Of a stretch of DNA of 64,000 nucleotides, positions 24,691 to 34,325 are shown in pieces (the first letter of the stretch is position 1; each line of letters begins with the position of its first letter). Origin of the DNA: Luteibacter jiangsuensis (GTDB lineage Bacteria; Pseudomonadota; Gammaproteobacteria; Xanthomonadales; Rhodanobacteraceae); the NCBI RefSeq assembly GCF_030812295.1, contig NZ_JAUSSK010000002.1, positions 581,001 through 645,000 of the forward strand. The letters run 5' to 3'. Under the pieces are notes generated by a model. It worked only from the letters and a program-made list of their open reading frames with translations. It did not search any database and had not been told where the DNA came from. Both the position numbers and the translations under genes were made by a program.

Positions 24691-25471
24691 TTTGGCCGCA
24701 GAGGCGCTCATCGACGAGCTGGGCATTGACCATCCAAAAGACATCGATCTCGACGCGATCGCGTTGACAGTGGGCATCTCGGTAACCTATCGCCGCTTGA
24801 CTGGTTGCGATGCGCTTCTCGTTGGACATGAGGCTCGTGCCATGGTCACAGTCAATCGGGACTGCTCGACAGAGCGGCAACGGTTCTCGTTAGCCCACGA
24901 ATTGGGACACTGGCACTATCACCGAGGTCAAGGCTTGTATTGCTTGTCGGGCGACATAGACGGCGACCCCCGAGTAGGTCGAGAGCCAGAGCTGACGGCC
25001 GATCATTACGCCTCGTCGCTATTGATGCCCACACGACTTTTTGTACCCTTCGTGGACGCAGCGCAACCAACGTGGAAGCACATGCGTTCCGTTGCATCAG
25101 CTTTCTCAACTAGCCTCGTCGCAACCGCTCTGCGAATGTCAGAATTGAGCGCTTCACCGTTGCTGTTTGTCGTGGCCAAGCATGGGCGAAGGCAGTGGTT
25201 CCATCGAGGTCCAGCGGGTACCGAAGCGGGTTGGTTTCCTACAGAGGCGCTGGGGGCGGAGAGCGCCGCGTTTGACCTGAGCTTCAGAGCGGAGCCGGCA
25301 CGTGGGCCTCGCCGCGTACCGGCCCACGCTTGGTTTGATGGGTGGACGTTTGGGGGCGGCATGGAGATCATGGAGGATGCAATCCGCGTCGGCGACTCAG
25401 CCTACGCATTGCTCTGGCCCACTACGGGTGGTCTGCAAGCGAGGTCTAGGGGTGCGTCCCGGACGTGGTGA
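24680..25471 (+). CDS. ImmA/IrrE-family metallo-endopeptidase
   Basis: 263 residues from a GTG at 24680 that overlaps the upstream gene's stop. The zinc motif HELGH in FSLAHELGHWHYHRG (about 74-78) and a downstream Glu/Asp-rich helix TADHYASSLLMP (about 113) are the standard ImmA/IrrE metalloprotease core. The C-terminal half (about 145-263) is a less conserved sensor-like domain with aromatic and Gly turns (GWFPTEALG, FDGWTFGGG). ImmA-type proteases cut repressors or regulators in response to a signal. Here the neighbours (sigma-like and 141-residue proteins, or the Ubl) are plausible substrates. Confidence 0.85.
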   Translation: MASDLAAEALIDELGIDHPKDIDLDAIALTVGISVTYRRLTGCDALLVGHEARAMVTVNRDCSTERQRFSLAHELGHWHYHRGQGLYCLSGDIDGDPRVGREPELTADHYASSLLMPTRLFVPFVDAAQPTWKHMRSVASAFSTSLVATALRMSELSASPLLFVVAKHGRRQWFHRGPAGTEAGWFPTEALGAESAAFDLSFRAEPARGPRRVPAHAWFDGWTFGGGMEIMEDAIRVGDSAYALLWPTTGGLQARSRGASRTW

Positions 25472-25850
25472 CCTGATCAGAAAATTGAGGCAAATGCTCG
25501 CGCTAGGGCTGCATCGTTCGTCTGCACTCGTGGGTAGACGAACGGTCAAGGAAGTCGTTGGTAATGGACGAACGCAAAGACCATCTTTCGTCGCATCGTA
25601 TGTGCCGCAGACACCAGTATTGCAAACGGCCATAATAGGCCGCAGAAAAATCACCACATCAATCGGCTCGACCGAGGTGCAATCCGCTGGCAGCTCATCT
25701 TGCAAGCCAGGCGAAAGCCAAACGTCGTGATACGCCTGTTCGCGGCGCCGCTTGTAGGTCTTTCAGGCCCCACGCCTGCCCTCGCTGTCAAGCCCAGTCA
25801 GGCGCCGACGCGCCGTCATGCTCGAGCCATTATGTTTGTCGTTAACGAAG
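25472..25850. other. 379-bp gap without a convincing gene
   Basis: Several short frames run through both strands but lack ribosome sites and sensible composition. No clear terminator was found after the ImmA/IrrE gene. It may be decayed sequence between defence modules. Confidence 0.4.
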
Positions 25851-26726
25851 ATGATTCACCACTACACCAGTGCCGCCACGCTCAAACTGATTCTCGCCAA
25901 CCGAACGATTCGCTTCAGGCGCGCGGACTTGCTCGACGATGAGTCCGAGGTGCCGTTTCAGCATGCGCTTGTACATCGGAAATCGTTCTTCATCAGTTCT
26001 TGGTCGCAGGCAACAGTCGGCGAAGCAGGCATGTGGTCGCGTTACGGCGACTTTGACCAAGGTGTTCGCCTCTCGGTAGACACCTTGCGCTTTCCATGGT
26101 CACCACTGTCTCTGGAGATATCCCGAGGCACCGGAAGGCTAAAACCCGATGGCACGCCTCAGCGTGTGGGCCTCAAGGTGACCGATCTTTTAGTTCCCTT
26201 CTCAAAAGAGACCTTCTTGGGAAACGGCTATATCGCGACCCCCATGAGCGGGGACTTGCAAGAGACCTTCGGCGGAAGAGTGCACTACGCCACCGATCCG
26301 CAGGCCGTCATCGCGCAGCTCATTAATGTCACAAACGAGGGCATTACCGTCAGAGGCGACGGCTCAATTTTGGCGCGTGTCAAAGACAGCGGATGGGCGG
26401 ACCAAGCGGAGTATCGCTTCGTTCTCCACGCGATTCGTGGTCCGGCTATGGTCTACACGGCGGATCCGGCGGCATATGAGCGGTCAATGGTGAATATGGT
26501 GGAGGCGGCCCTAGAGCGGATGGTGTTCGCCGACTTGCATCCCGAAGTCGAGTTCATCGACTTGCCCCTCGCTTATGACGCTTTCGACGATCTCACCGTC
26601 ACTCTGGGGCCTGCCATGACAGCAGAGCAGCAACAGGCGACCATCGAAGACGTCCACGCGCTAGCACCATCGGTGCGCGTCGTGCCATCGGCCCTACGCA
26701 TCAAGCCCCGACCTCGTCCTGCCTGA
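25851..26726 (+). CDS. DUF2971-family protein
   Basis: 291 residues. The ATG at 25851 starts directly with the family motif HHYTSAATLKLILANRTIRF. Then DLLDDESEVPF and SSWSQATVGEAGMWSRYGDFDQGVRLSVD follow, all diagnostic of DUF2971 (phage- and defence-associated, function unproved). An in-frame ATG at 25818 would add 11 residues that do not fit the family. The fold may relate to ADP-ribosyl or NAD-binding folds, but I cannot show this from sequence. It lies between the Ubl module and the metallophosphoesterase-NTPase gene, on the same strand as the latter, 311 bp apart. Confidence 0.75.
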   Translation: MIHHYTSAATLKLILANRTIRFRRADLLDDESEVPFQHALVHRKSFFISSWSQATVGEAGMWSRYGDFDQGVRLSVDTLRFPWSPLSLEISRGTGRLKPDGTPQRVGLKVTDLLVPFSKETFLGNGYIATPMSGDLQETFGGRVHYATDPQAVIAQLINVTNEGITVRGDGSILARVKDSGWADQAEYRFVLHAIRGPAMVYTADPAAYERSMVNMVEAALERMVFADLHPEVEFIDLPLAYDAFDDLTVTLGPAMTAEQQQATIEDVHALAPSVRVVPSALRIKPRPRPA

Positions 26727-27037
26727 GCCGCTGGCACCGCGTAGCGTTGCCAAGGATCGGCATTCGTGACACGAAGGCACGCCCATGACGCGTTGCCGAA
26801 AATGCGTACTGGCCTTAGGGGAGTGGTCGAAAAAATATCACTGAGGACGCTTCAGCACATTGATATGATGGATCGCTACAGGGGAAGCACAGGGTTTCAT
26901 GCGCGCCGCCAACGCGGTGATCCATTCGGATCATCGCTGGTCGCTCCGTGGATGAGGCACCAATGGGTTCACCTGAGAGTGGGGTGCAAGCCATTGATCG
27001 GCCTGCGCCATGTCGATGACCCAATCCAGGAGCGCCC
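26727..27037. other. 311-bp intergenic stretch
   Basis: No supported gene. A frame from 26766 to 27041 has no ribosome site and basic, low-complexity composition. AGGAGCG at 27028-27034 serves the gene that starts at 27038. Confidence 0.4.
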
Positions 27038-30000
27038 ATGAAGGTCGCGATGCTCATCTTGAGCGACGTCCATATCTCACATGCTGCCGACCCTATCTTG
27101 GGTAAGGCAAAAGAGATTGCGCAGGCGTCGTATGTCTGCTTGGCCAATGTGGACGCCGTACTCATGCTGATCGCCGGGGATGTCGCGTTTAGCGGTCGAG
27201 CAGAGGAATACGATCTAGCCACACCATTCTTCAGTGAAATAATTTCAAGCCTGCGGGCCGAGCGAGACCTGCCCATACATGTCGCTGTCGTACCCGGTAA
27301 CCATGACTGCGACTTCTCCCAGAACGACTCCATACGAAAAATGCTCATCAAGGGCGTGCTGAGTGGCGACAAGGCTGACGACGAGGTCGTCAAGAAGTGC
27401 ACCGGAGTTCAGGAGGCGTTCTTCGCCTTCCGTGACGCACTCGAGGGTGTAACCAACAAGCGCGACATCAGTGATCGCTTGTGGCGTACCACTGAGATCG
27501 TCGTGGGCGACGAGTCCGTATTCATCGATGCCATCAACGTCGCTTGGCTGTCGACGCTCAAGGAAAAGATCGGCGAGCTCACGTTCCCTTGGGAGGACTT
27601 CGCCCCAGCTTTGGCGCCGAGCGCAAGGGGGCTTCGGGTGGCTATCCAGCATCACCCGTCGAACTGGCTGCATCAAGCGACGTACCGGCCTTACCGTGCA
27701 TTTTTGAAGAAGCGATCGCAGATCGTGATCACCGGCCATGAGCACGAGCCCAACGTCGGGCTAACCATTGACACCGAAGCGGCCACGACCACCTTTGTCG
27801 AATGCGGGCCCTTGCAAGAACACGATGGCCTGGGCCGCGCGAGCTTCTTGGTGCTAACGGTTGATACCGGAGCCGAGCAGGTCTCGGCCTGGCGTTTCAG
27901 CTTCGATGGCACCAGATTTGTGCCCGCGGCCGACGCACCTTGGGTACAGCCCCGGGCGCTTCGATTGACCGAAGGTGAGGCCTTCGTAGTTCGCGCCGCC
28001 TTTGAGCGAACACTCAATGACCCAGGTGCGCCAATCATGGACGCCTACAGCCGAGAAATCGAGCTGGCCCAGTTTTTTGTATACCCTGACATGACCGATC
28101 AGGCCCAGCGCGGTAAGCGCGGGTCTATGCCGATTTATTCAAGCACCGAACTGGCCTCGATGGAGTGGCTCAAGACTGGTGTCATTGTAGCTGGCGAGGA
28201 GAAGTCGGGCCGGACGTCGTTGCTCTATCAGCTCTTTGGGCGGTATCGCGATGCAGCGCTGATTCCGGTCATCGTCAATGGTAAGGATCTCAAACACACC
28301 CAGCCTGATCAGATCGAGCGGGTGATTCGCGGCGCCTTCGAAGCCCAATACGAAACCGACTATCTCCGCTTCCAGCAGCTGGAAGTGGCGCGAAAAGTCG
28401 TCCTCGTCGATGATTTCCAATTCGTCGGGCTCAAGAACGAGCAACATCGTCGCGTGCTGTTAGCGAACCTTAAGGCAGTCTGCGGTGGCCTGTTGATAGC
28501 GTGTGACAAGGCGTTCTCGACGGGCGGTCTGGAGCTGGACGGAGTCAAGCTACGCCGGTTTAGTCTTCAGCCATTTGGATACAAAGCACGCCAAGAGCTG
28601 ATCCAGCGTTGGTACGGATTCTCCGAACCCAACCTCAGCGAAGCTGAGTTCACGGTCCGTTGCGACGAGTCTGAGCGCGTGGTCAATCATGTCATGACTC
28701 GAAAGGTTATTCCGGCGCTGCCGCTCTACCTGGTCACGCTACTGCAAAGCCTGACGGTCAAGCGTGGGCCTGAGCTTATCGACAGCAGCCTCGGTCATTA
28801 CTACCACTACCTTATCTCGGAGGCATTCCGTGGCTCTCATGCGCCTTTAGAAAAGTTCAACGAACTGTTCGACTATTGTGCGCACCTTGCTTGGACGTTT
28901 CATTTAGGTGGTGCGGAGGACCTGTCTGAGGCGAGTATGCGAAGGTTCACGCAGGAATACGCGAAGGAGTGGACGACGACCGAATTTGAGTCCCGATTGG
29001 AATTCTTACTCAAAGCCAAGATCCTGGAGCGTCGCGGCTCGTCTCTGTCGTTTCGCTACCCGTATGTGTACTACTATCTCAAGGGCAAATATCTCGCTGA
29101 GCAGATCGACGACAAAGAGGTTCGGGCGTACATCGAATCGGCCTGTGCTCAATTGTATGTGCGTGACAATGCCAACACGGTGCTGTTCTTGGCTCATCAT
29201 GCGCACGAGGACTTCTTTGTGCGCTCTATCCAAGGCACCCTCGACGCTCTATTCGCCGATTTCAATCCCGTTTGCTTTGATGGTGACATTCGTGATGTCA
29301 CAGATCTGGTGACCAAGGCTGCGCCGAAGATTGAGTTCAGAGGCGGTACGCCGAAGGAGCATCGGGCCAAGGCAGCTGAATTCCAGGATGACATGGACGA
29401 CGGCGACGACGGCCTGATGGATGTCCCCGAGACGGGCGATCAAGCTAGCTTTCAAGCTCAGACGACCATGCTGTTCAAGACCACCGAGGTATTGGGGCTG
29501 CTCCTCAAAGCCCAATACTCGAGCTTCCGTCACAGCCGGAAGCAGGAGCTTCTAAGCAGCATTTTCAACGGTTCGATGCGCGGCCTGCGAGCCATCTATG
29601 TCGCACTGATTAAAGAGCCTGAGCGGCTTCAGCGCAGAGCGGACTCCTTTGCCGGCAAGGCTGTTAAGAATCTCGAGGAACGGCGGAAGCTAGTGGAGCG
29701 CATCATTGCGTTGATTATCGAAATGTTGAGCTTTGGCTACGTGGTCCACGCAGCGGAATGCGCACGTTCCCCCGATTTGCGTGACGATGTAGAAGCGGTT
29801 ATCAAGCGAACGAATTCCTCGGCCTTTGACCTGATCTCGGTCGCGATATGCTTGGATTCGGGTAATGGATTGCCTCGTGCTGAGCTTCGTGAGCTAAAGA
29901 AGCGTGTCGCGGACAACCTAGTGGCCACACGGTTGCTGTCGCTGGTCGTAATGTATCGCCTATACATGTTCGAGACGACCGACGAGGACCGGGTCTGGGT

Positions 30001-30094
30001 GTATCGAGAGTTTGGTTTTGGTTATGGGAATCCAGGGGCCGCCATCGCCGCAACCAGCTCGTCCATGGCTGGCTTGGCCACGCTCGATAGTTAG
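27038..30094 (+). CDS. metallophosphoesterase-P-loop NTPase fusion (STAND-like), defence candidate
   Basis: 1018 residues with a strong ribosome site. Residues 1-300 are a calcineurin-like phosphoesterase with all metal motifs: LSDVHIS (D10, H12), AGDVAFSGR, VPGNHDCD and GHEHEPN. Residues about 380-620 are a P-loop NTPase: Walker A in VAGEEKSGRTSLLYQL, Walker B in KVVLVDDFQF, then a winged-helix-like LRRFSLQPFG. The rest (about 620-1018) is helical, without a recognised domain, and includes an acidic patch (QDDMDDGDDGLMD). This is the architecture of signal-sensing immune NTPases: effector domain first, NTPase switch, sensor last. The phosphoesterase may degrade nucleotides or nucleic acid. 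Confidence 0.8.
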   Translation: MKVAMLILSDVHISHAADPILGKAKEIAQASYVCLANVDAVLMLIAGDVAFSGRAEEYDLATPFFSEIISSLRAERDLPIHVAVVPGNHDCDFSQNDSIRKMLIKGVLSGDKADDEVVKKCTGVQEAFFAFRDALEGVTNKRDISDRLWRTTEIVVGDESVFIDAINVAWLSTLKEKIGELTFPWEDFAPALAPSARGLRVAIQHHPSNWLHQATYRPYRAFLKKRSQIVITGHEHEPNVGLTIDTEAATTTFVECGPLQEHDGLGRASFLVLTVDTGAEQVSAWRFSFDGTRFVPAADAPWVQPRALRLTEGEAFVVRAAFERTLNDPGAPIMDAYSREIELAQFFVYPDMTDQAQRGKRGSMPIYSSTELASMEWLKTGVIVAGEEKSGRTSLLYQLFGRYRDAALIPVIVNGKDLKHTQPDQIERVIRGAFEAQYETDYLRFQQLEVARKVVLVDDFQFVGLKNEQHRRVLLANLKAVCGGLLIACDKAFSTGGLELDGVKLRRFSLQPFGYKARQELIQRWYGFSEPNLSEAEFTVRCDESERVVNHVMTRKVIPALPLYLVTLLQSLTVKRGPELIDSSLGHYYHYLISEAFRGSHAPLEKFNELFDYCAHLAWTFHLGGAEDLSEASMRRFTQEYAKEWTTTEFESRLEFLLKAKILERRGSSLSFRYPYVYYYLKGKYLAEQIDDKEVRAYIESACAQLYVRDNANTVLFLAHHAHEDFFVRSIQGTLDALFADFNPVCFDGDIRDVTDLVTKAAPKIEFRGGTPKEHRAKAAEFQDDMDDGDDGLMDVPETGDQASFQAQTTMLFKTTEVLGLLLKAQYSSFRHSRKQELLSSIFNGSMRGLRAIYVALIKEPERLQRRADSFAGKAVKNLEERRKLVERIIALIIEMLSFGYVVHAAECARSPDLRDDVEAVIKRTNSSAFDLISVAICLDSGNGLPRAELRELKKRVADNLVATRLLSLVVMYRLYMFETTDEDRVWVYREFGFGYGNPGAAIAATSSSMAGLATLDS

Positions 30095-30174
30095 CCGCAT
30101 GCGTTAGGTCAGCCCCTGCGCGGACAACGACGTTACACCCAGTTGGCAGGACGCGGAGGACTCTGGAAAAAATT

Positions 30175-30218
30175 CCCGTCCCGTCCCGTCCCGTCCCGTC
30201 CCGTCCCGTCCCGTCCCG
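30175..30218 (+). repeat. CCCGT pentanucleotide tandem repeat, 8.8 copies
   Basis: Eight perfect CCCGT units (30175-30214) are followed by CCCG. It is intergenic, 80 bp after the end of the NTPase gene. A run this regular can slip during replication and vary between strains. It codes for nothing here. Confidence 0.9.
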
Positions 30219-30291
30219 CGTTCGGCTGCGGGGTAGGCCGAGCGAATTACTAGGTATGCATGAGCGCCGTTAGTATCCCTATGGTCCCTGC

Positions 30292-30325
30292 AAAAAAAGG
30301 CCTGCTAGTGAGCTAGCAGGCCTTT
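30292..30325 (-). terminator. strong Rho-independent terminator (minus strand)
   Basis: GGCCTGCTAG-TGAG-CTAGCAGGCC is a perfect 10-bp stem extended by AAA/TTT. On the minus strand it is followed by a run of seven T (A7 at 30292-30298 on the plus strand). It ends the operon of the proteasome-like gene. On the plus strand it has only TTTCT, so it may also stop transcription from the NTPase gene weakly. Confidence 0.85.
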
Positions 30326-30354
30326 CTACGGCACACGGTAAAGAAGGCGGGCGA

Positions 30355-30558
30355 TCATCGCTTCCTAACGGAACCGTTCTTCACGGAAAAAACGCCATCA
30401 TTGAACACTACGGTGTACGAGCGTGTCTTCGTAGGTCCACGTGTCTCAGCTGACCTGGGTGTGCTAACCGCTCCGGTCCGCTCTGACGGCTTCGAAGGAC
30501 TGGCGCCCTTCGATGATCGGGGTGATCTAACTGAGTTGGTAAACCCGTTATCTATCAT
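30355..30558 (-). CDS. small basic protein coupled to the proteasome-like gene
   Basis: 67 residues, very basic and Ser/Thr/Pro-rich at first (SVRSPRSSKGASPSKPSERTG), ending in a short beta-like segment (TRSYTVVFNDGVFSVKNGSVRKR). The ATG at 30558 overlaps the end of the upstream gene by 11 bp, and a strong terminator follows 30 bp after the stop, so it looks translated. I do not recognise it. It could be a substrate, adaptor or inhibitor of the hydrolase. Confidence 0.5.
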   Translation of the reverse strand: MIDNGFTNSVRSPRSSKGASPSKPSERTGAVSTPRSAETRGPTKTRSYTVVFNDGVFSVKNGSVRKR

Positions 30559-31579
30559 GGCTGAATCCCGTGTGGTCGTGCGTCAGTTCCGGTTCGTGAA
30601 GCATGGTGAAGCGCTCTCCACGCCGCAATACGCCAATGTGGGTACGCCCCCCGACCGTTGCGATACCTTTGCTGAAGTGCTGCATACCGGACTGTGTGTT
30701 AACCAGGAACGAAACTAGATCGATGCCGTATTGAGTCGGGAGGTTGGCATAATCTATATCTGCCCAGCCCACCGACCACGGTAGGGACGGTTCGACCGTC
30801 TCCTCGATCCGAAGTTCCGTTCCATCAGGAACGGCGATTCCGGCAACGTGAAGTTCCCGTGAAACTCCTTCCAGCAGCGTCGTTCGCTGGTCCTCGAGCG
30901 CCCGAACGATCTCACGGCTAACAATGGCCCGCAACCTTCCGTCGACGCCGCTCAGGAGCCGTTCGACGAAGTTTGCCTGGCCGGTCCAGCAGAGACCCGA
31001 CCGTTCTTCCTCAAACTGCTCATGGCAGGAATTCTCCTTGGTATCGATCACGAATACTTGGCCGTGGTCGTGGTCTGGCGAAAAGCCTCCCACGATGAGC
31101 TCTACCGTTCCCAAATATCGCTTCCGTTCGTCAGGGAGGTTCTCCCAGTCGGTTTGCCTCTCCCATTCGCTGCGGATGTATGCCCGGAAGTCCTCGGCAA
31201 CGGCGCTGACCGAGTCAAAGTGGGTGTTCGCCCGACCGCACGCTCGTCTATAACGTCCAGCGTGAGCCGCGATGGTCAGCCCGTTCAACGTGCCCATTCC
31301 CGCAGTCGTCGCAGCGACGCTGGTATCGCCGTCCTCGAATAGTAGAAACATCTTATTGACGCCCCCGAATACTGTGGTGGCAACAGTCTCGATGTGAGGC
31401 TGGGCGAGAGCGACAACGAAGTTGCCATCTCTGTCGGTAATGAAATCGCCATTCTCGTCGAGCGCAAAGCCCGCGCCATCTGGGCGGAATGGAAAGATTG
31501 CGGTGTCGGTGAGACTAGAGAAGCTGTCGCAACCGAGAACGATGGCGTCATACGTAAGCGCAGCAACATTAATTGTCAC
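30548..31579 (-). CDS. proteasome-beta-like N-terminal-threonine (Ntn) hydrolase
   Basis: 343 residues. The GTG at 31579 has a strong AGGGAGGG site. The N-terminus Met-Thr-Ile-Asn-Val-Ala-Ala-Leu-Thr-Tyr-Asp followed by GCDSFSS matches proteasome beta subunits. After Met removal Thr would be residue 1 and Asp would be residue 17, the canonical spacing. A Lys-33 equivalent is probably K76 in GGVNKMFLLFE, after an insertion of about 40 residues. TAGMGTLNG then corresponds to the Gly-47 loop. The C-terminal 150 residues are extra. It lies 9 kb from a ubiquitin-like module. Whether it is a peptidase is untested; other Ntn hydrolases share this pattern. Confidence 0.6.
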   Translation of the reverse strand: MTINVAALTYDAIVLGCDSFSSLTDTAIFPFRPDGAGFALDENGDFITDRDGNFVVALAQPHIETVATTVFGGVNKMFLLFEDGDTSVAATTAGMGTLNGLTIAAHAGRYRRACGRANTHFDSVSAVAEDFRAYIRSEWERQTDWENLPDERKRYLGTVELIVGGFSPDHDHGQVFVIDTKENSCHEQFEEERSGLCWTGQANFVERLLSGVDGRLRAIVSREIVRALEDQRTTLLEGVSRELHVAGIAVPDGTELRIEETVEPSLPWSVGWADIDYANLPTQYGIDLVSFLVNTQSGMQHFSKGIATVGGRTHIGVLRRGERFTMLHEPELTHDHTGFSHDR

Positions 31580-31929
31580 AAACAGACCCTCCCTGCCATG
31601 CGATCGGCGGCAAGTGAAGCATATTCAGAGCGAAGCAGTGTCAGGCCCGGGCGGAGCAGGAAGCACGCCGCAAAGAAAACGGACCAAAAAAGCAAAACCG
31701 TAGCCCAGTCCACCCTTTACGGGCCGATCAAGCAAAAGGGCTATAAGCAAATCAATCACTTACAGGCACCTATCGGCGGGGGCGAATCCGCATCCATCAA
31801 CCTAGTCACGCCGTCTCCGTTCGTGCGTTCACCATAGTGCTCACTGCAGCGAGAACTATGGTATTCCGTCCACCTCAGCCCCGAATCCGTCCCATTGCCC
31901 CCGCCCCCCTAACTCCCTACATTGGTGCA
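31580..31929. other. 350-bp gap at the island/ntrB boundary
   Basis: It holds the promoter of the minus-strand hydrolase operon and of ntrB, but no gene I can support. A Lys-rich frame near 31600-31836 has no ribosome site. Base composition is lower in G+C (AAGAAAACGG, AAAAAAGCAAAA at 31675-31700) than in the flanking ntrB. No tRNA or direct-repeat attachment site was recognised. Confidence 0.4.
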
Positions 31930-32935
31930 ATGCATGCACCCAGCCAGGCGGAACTGCTGACCCTGCTGTCCACCGGCCTAGCCATCGTGGGCTTGGATGG
32001 CCGCGTCCAATGGCTCAACCCCGCCCTCGGCGAGGTCCTGGACGTGGGCCCAAGAACCGCCGTAGGCCAGGAACTGACGGCCCTGATGCGCGAGCCCGGT
32101 CTCGCCTCGCAACTCACCCGTACCCTCTCCGAACGCCGCGCCTTCAACCTCCGTGGAGTGACCTTCGGCGTGGCGCGGGGGCGCGAAGTCACCGCCGACC
32201 TGACCATGCAGCCGATCGACGAGGACCGGATCCTGGTCGAGGTTCACGCCCTCGCTCCCGACCTGACCCCGGGCGGCACGCCCCTCTCGGCAACCCTGCG
32301 CGGCTTCGCCCATGAGGTGAAGAACCCCCTCGCAGGCTTGCGCGGTGCGGCCCAACTGCTCGAACGCCGCGTGGTGGAGGAGGACCTGCGCCAACTCGCC
32401 AGCATGGTGATCGGCGAGGCCGACCGGCTGGCGGCGCTGGCCGATGGCCTCCTGCGCCATCGCGGCGCGGCACGAATCGGCCCGGTGAACGTACACGAGT
32501 TGCTCGAACGGCTCGAAGGCCTCGTCGGTGCCGAAGCGGATGCCCCGCGTCTTCGCCACGACTACGACCCCAGCTTGCCGGACAGCCTCGGCGATACCGA
32601 CCGCCTGCTCCAGGTGCTGCTCAACCTGACCCGCAACGCCGGGGAAGCCGGGGCGGAGACGATCACGCTGCGCACGCGCGTGGAACATGGCGCGCGCCTG
32701 GGCGAGCGGACGGTGCGCGCGGCCTTGCGTGTCGATGTGGTCGACGACGGTCGTGGCGTGCCGGACGAGTTGCGCGATTCACTCTTCCAGCCCCTCGTGT
32801 CGGGACGGCCGGACGGCACGGGCCTTGGCCTCGCGCTCTCGCGCGAAATCGCCCTCGAACACGGCGGCGACCTGCGCTACACCAGCCATCCCGGCGAGAC
32901 GGTCTTCTCGCTGTACCTTCCGATGGAGCGGCCGC

Positions 32936-32943
<8 letters not shown>
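31930..32943 (+). CDS. ntrB: nitrogen-regulation sensor histidine kinase NtrB (GlnL)
   Basis: 337 residues from the ATG at 31930. A PAS domain (about 5-110) is followed by the dimerisation/phosphoacceptor helix with His in GFAHEVKNPLAGLRGAAQLL (about 130), N-box LLNLTRNAGEAG (about 246), and G-boxes DDGRGVP and GTGLGLALS. It is soluble, as expected for NtrB. It phosphorylates NtrC when nitrogen is short and is controlled by PII protein GlnB. Its stop overlaps the ntrC start by 8 bp. A 6+6 inverted repeat GGTGCA-N5-TGCACC (31924-31940) overlaps the start codon. Confidence 0.92.
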
Positions 32944-34321
<1,378 letters not shown>

Positions 34322-34325
34322 CCCC

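Noticed and set aside
25302..25942. Possible genes between ImmA/IrrE and DUF2971
   Set aside because: Frames have no ribosome site, overlap real genes out of frame, and have no recognisable domain.
30175..30218. CRISPR array
   Set aside because: 5-bp units without spacers; no Cas genes in the window.
31924..31940. GGTGCA-N5-TGCACC near ntrB as an NtrC site
   Set aside because: The half-sites are in the reversed order compared with the TGCACC-N-GGTGCA consensus, and the repeat overlaps the start codon. No sigma-54 promoter is visible.
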